The notes under the pieces: generated by a model
What the model was told of the DNA's origin: nothing
Database searches by the model: none
What the model saw: only the letters and a program-made list of their open reading frames with translations
Shown: positions 62,747 through 64,000 of the stretch, in pieces
Layout of the letters: the number at the start of each line of letters is the position of its first letter
How positions within the stretch are numbered: position 1 is the stretch's first letter
NCBI RefSeq assembly: GCF_001070715.1
Contig: NZ_JVRR01000073.1
Coordinates: 24,524-88,523, forward strand
Source: Streptococcus pseudopneumoniae
GTDB taxonomy: Bacteria; Bacillota; Bacilli; Lactobacillales; Streptococcaceae
Length of the DNA: 64,000 bases
Direction of reading: 5' to 3'
Program-made: the position numbers and the translations under genes

Positions 62747-62875
62747 TAGTACTCTGCAAAACTCTTATCTAATCACGTTGCTTATACTCAATGAAAATCA
62801 AAGAGCAACTTTAAACTAGGAAGCGAGTCGCAGATTTCTCAATGCATAGCTTTGAGGTGGCAGATAAAGCAATTG
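62747..62875 (+). repeat. Degenerate tandem BOX remnants
   Basis: AGTACTCTGCAAAACTCTTA (62746-62765) is a degraded BOX terminus in one orientation, directly followed by TATACTCAATGAAAATCAAA (62783-62802) in the other and a decayed remainder to about 62875. So two BOX ends are abutted. Confidence 0.7.
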
Positions 62876-62896
62876 GGCAAAAAGTCTTTAACGCAG

Positions 62897-62946
62897 AAAA
62901 ACGCATAATATCAGGTGTTGAAAAACCTTGATACTATGCGTTTTAT
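62897..62946. terminator. Terminator between lac operon and lacR
   Basis: AAAACGCATA-ATATCAGG / CCTTGATA-TATGCGTTTT hairpin, A/T tails on both sides, between convergent genes. Confidence 0.85.
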
Positions 62947-63007
62947 TGTGGGAAGATTTACTTTTTTTCTTCTGAAATTGAGTTGTTACCCAGAATCTTT
63001 CAGTTGA

Positions 63008-63769
63008 TTAAGGCTTGATGACTTTAGTATGTTTAGATAGCTCAAAAAGGATTGAATCACTTAGTTTAGAATCTGAAACAATAGTATCAAGATTTGATAC
63101 ATTATAAAAAGTATAAAAATCAAACTTATTGAACTTACTATGATCTGCGAGTAAATATTTTTTATTAGAATTATTTAAAGCGATGCGTTGAGCCTCTCCC
63201 TCTTCCTCGCTAAAAGTAGCTAGAGCTCCGTTTTGAATACCATTACAGCTAACGAAAGCTTTAGAAAATTGGAGATTAGAGAGATTTTGTAGGGTCAATG
63301 TGCCAACAAAAGCACCTGTAATATCGCGATAATTTCCACCTATCAAAATCAAATCTGTTAATTTTCGTTCGCTTAAAATCAGAAAAACAGGTAGACTGTT
63401 GGTCACGACGCGGATATTGTCAATAGGCAACTCACGTGCAAAAAATTCTAATGTTGTTCCTGGTCCAATGAAAATAGTTTCTCTTTCTTCTACTAGACTG
63501 CCTGCAAAACGGGCTATTTCTTGTTTTTCTGCCGTTTGGAGGGCTTGTTTTTCAATATTTGATCGCTCATTAGTCAAAAGGGAGTTGGTTCGAAGTTTTT
63601 CAGCTCCACCATGCACACGAATCAGCAAATCTTTATCAGCTAATTCCTGTAAATAGCGCCTTGCAGTCATATCTGAAACGGCTATTTCATCCATAATCTG
63701 TTTAACCGTTATGGTTCCTTTACTATTTACTATCTCTAAAATTTTGGTTAATTTTTCTTGTTTGAGCAT
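63008..63769 (-). CDS. lacR: DeoR-family repressor LacR
   Basis: 253 aa sugar-operon repressor. N-terminal helix-turn-helix KGTITVKQIMDEIAVSDMTA and RRYLQELADKDLLIRVHGG, C-terminal sugar-phosphate-binding domain (FIGPGTTLEFFARELP, VVTNSLPVFLIL, LIGGNYRDITGAF, DHSKF). The family's usual inducer in streptococci is tagatose-6-phosphate. On the minus strand its ribosome site is GAGGTGATA. Its promoter lies next to the A/C-rich repeats, suggesting autoregulation. Confidence 0.92.
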   Translation of the reverse strand: MLKQEKLTKILEIVNSKGTITVKQIMDEIAVSDMTARRYLQELADKDLLIRVHGGAEKLRTNSLLTNERSNIEKQALQTAEKQEIARFAGSLVEERETIFIGPGTTLEFFARELPIDNIRVVTNSLPVFLILSERKLTDLILIGGNYRDITGAFVGTLTLQNLSNLQFSKAFVSCNGIQNGALATFSEEEGEAQRIALNNSNKKYLLADHSKFNKFDFYTFYNVSNLDTIVSDSKLSDSILFELSKHTKVIKP

Positions 63770-63793
63770 ATTATCACCTCGTTTCCTACTACT

Positions 63794-63859
63794 ATCTTAC
63801 CATAAACTAGCTCATCATTCAAATACAAAAACAACAAAACAAAACAAAAACAAAAATAT
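63794..63859 (-). promoter_or_regulatory. lacR promoter and A/C-rich operator-like repeats
   Basis: On the minus strand TTGAAT (complement of 63817-63822), 17 bp spacer, TAAGAT (complement of 63794-63799) with TGG before it. Upstream, 63824-63859 holds repeats of ACAAAAACA including ACAAAAACAAAAATAT (63844-63859). Confidence 0.6.
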
Positions 63860-63951
63860 CGAGGTTTATTTTCAAAACTTTCGATATTTTTATTAAGTTA
63901 TTATTTTGTTGTTTCTAGTTTACTTTTTGATGGTTAAGAGTGGTGGAGAAT
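63860..63951. other. AT-rich region upstream of lacR
   Basis: Contains the inverted repeat AAAAATATCGA (63852-63862) / TCGATATTTTT (63881-63891), then T-rich sequence up to the BOX start. No gene is seen. Confidence 0.5.
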
Positions 63952-64000
63952 TATACTCAATGAAAATCAAAGAGCAAACTAGGAAGCTAGCCGTAGGTTG
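63952..64000 (+). repeat. BOX element cut by the window end
   Basis: TATACTCAATGAAAATCAAA and following bases match the start of the element at 53634; the rest lies outside the window. Confidence 0.85.

Overview
The window is one ~64 kb stretch of a low-GC Firmicute chromosome, and protein content and order point to a mitis-group Streptococcus. Most proteins are near-identical, from memory, to pneumococcal/S. mitis/S. oralis ones (coiA with a com box, ppmA-type prsA, cpoA/lafA, srtA, gyrA, lac tagatose genes). BOX and RUP-like repeats occur between genes. GyrA has Gly at residue 114, where I recall Ser in S. pneumoniae, so a commensal mitis-group strain (S. mitis/S. oralis-like) is favoured over a true pneumococcus. 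No rRNA, tRNA, CRISPR array, intact IS or prophage was seen.

Layout. 1-8.8 kb: 3' end of rnr, smpB, tehB, then a hicAB toxin-antitoxin cassette inserted between tehB and the late-competence gene coiA, then pepF, an O-methyltransferase and the foldase lipoprotein prsA/ppmA. 9-16 kb: ftsW, ppc, then a T-box leader (probable Trp) controlling the trpXYZ ABC transporter. 16-23.8 kb: dnaG-rpoD, a DUF59 protein, the glycolipid glycosyltransferases cpoA and lafA, three very small genes and obgE. 23.8-26.6 kb (minus): an ArgR-family regulator and pepX. 27-34 kb: dnaE, pfkA, pyk and, convergent to them, ldh, with an integrase relic and a RUP-like repeat between pyk and ldh. 34-51 kb: gyrA-srtA, an FNT channel, metY, a DUF2130 protein, truB, udk, a compact xseA-xseB-ispA-tlyA-ahrC-recN run, a phosphatase and lepA.

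51-64 kb is a galactose/lactose region: a galactitol-type PTS (gatABC-like, probably a galactose PTS), a lacX-like epimerase, lacABCD (tagatose-6-phosphate pathway), the antiterminator lacT behind its RAT/terminator, lacFE (lactose PTS), lacG and the divergent-facing repressor lacR. PTS uptake yields galactose-6-P or lactose-6-P; LacG cleaves the latter, LacAB isomerise to tagatose-6-P, LacC phosphorylates and LacD splits to triose-P, feeding pfkA/pyk/ldh glycolysis. Control appears layered: CcpA (cre), LacR (A/C-rich operator-like repeats at three promoters) and LacT antitermination.

The most striking observation is at 3.5-4.3 kb: hicAB lies between two ~45 bp direct repeats, each holding a terminator plus the competence sigma-factor box TACGAATA. 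The toxin-antitoxin module therefore carries its own copy of the coiA com box and may be a member of the late competence regulon.
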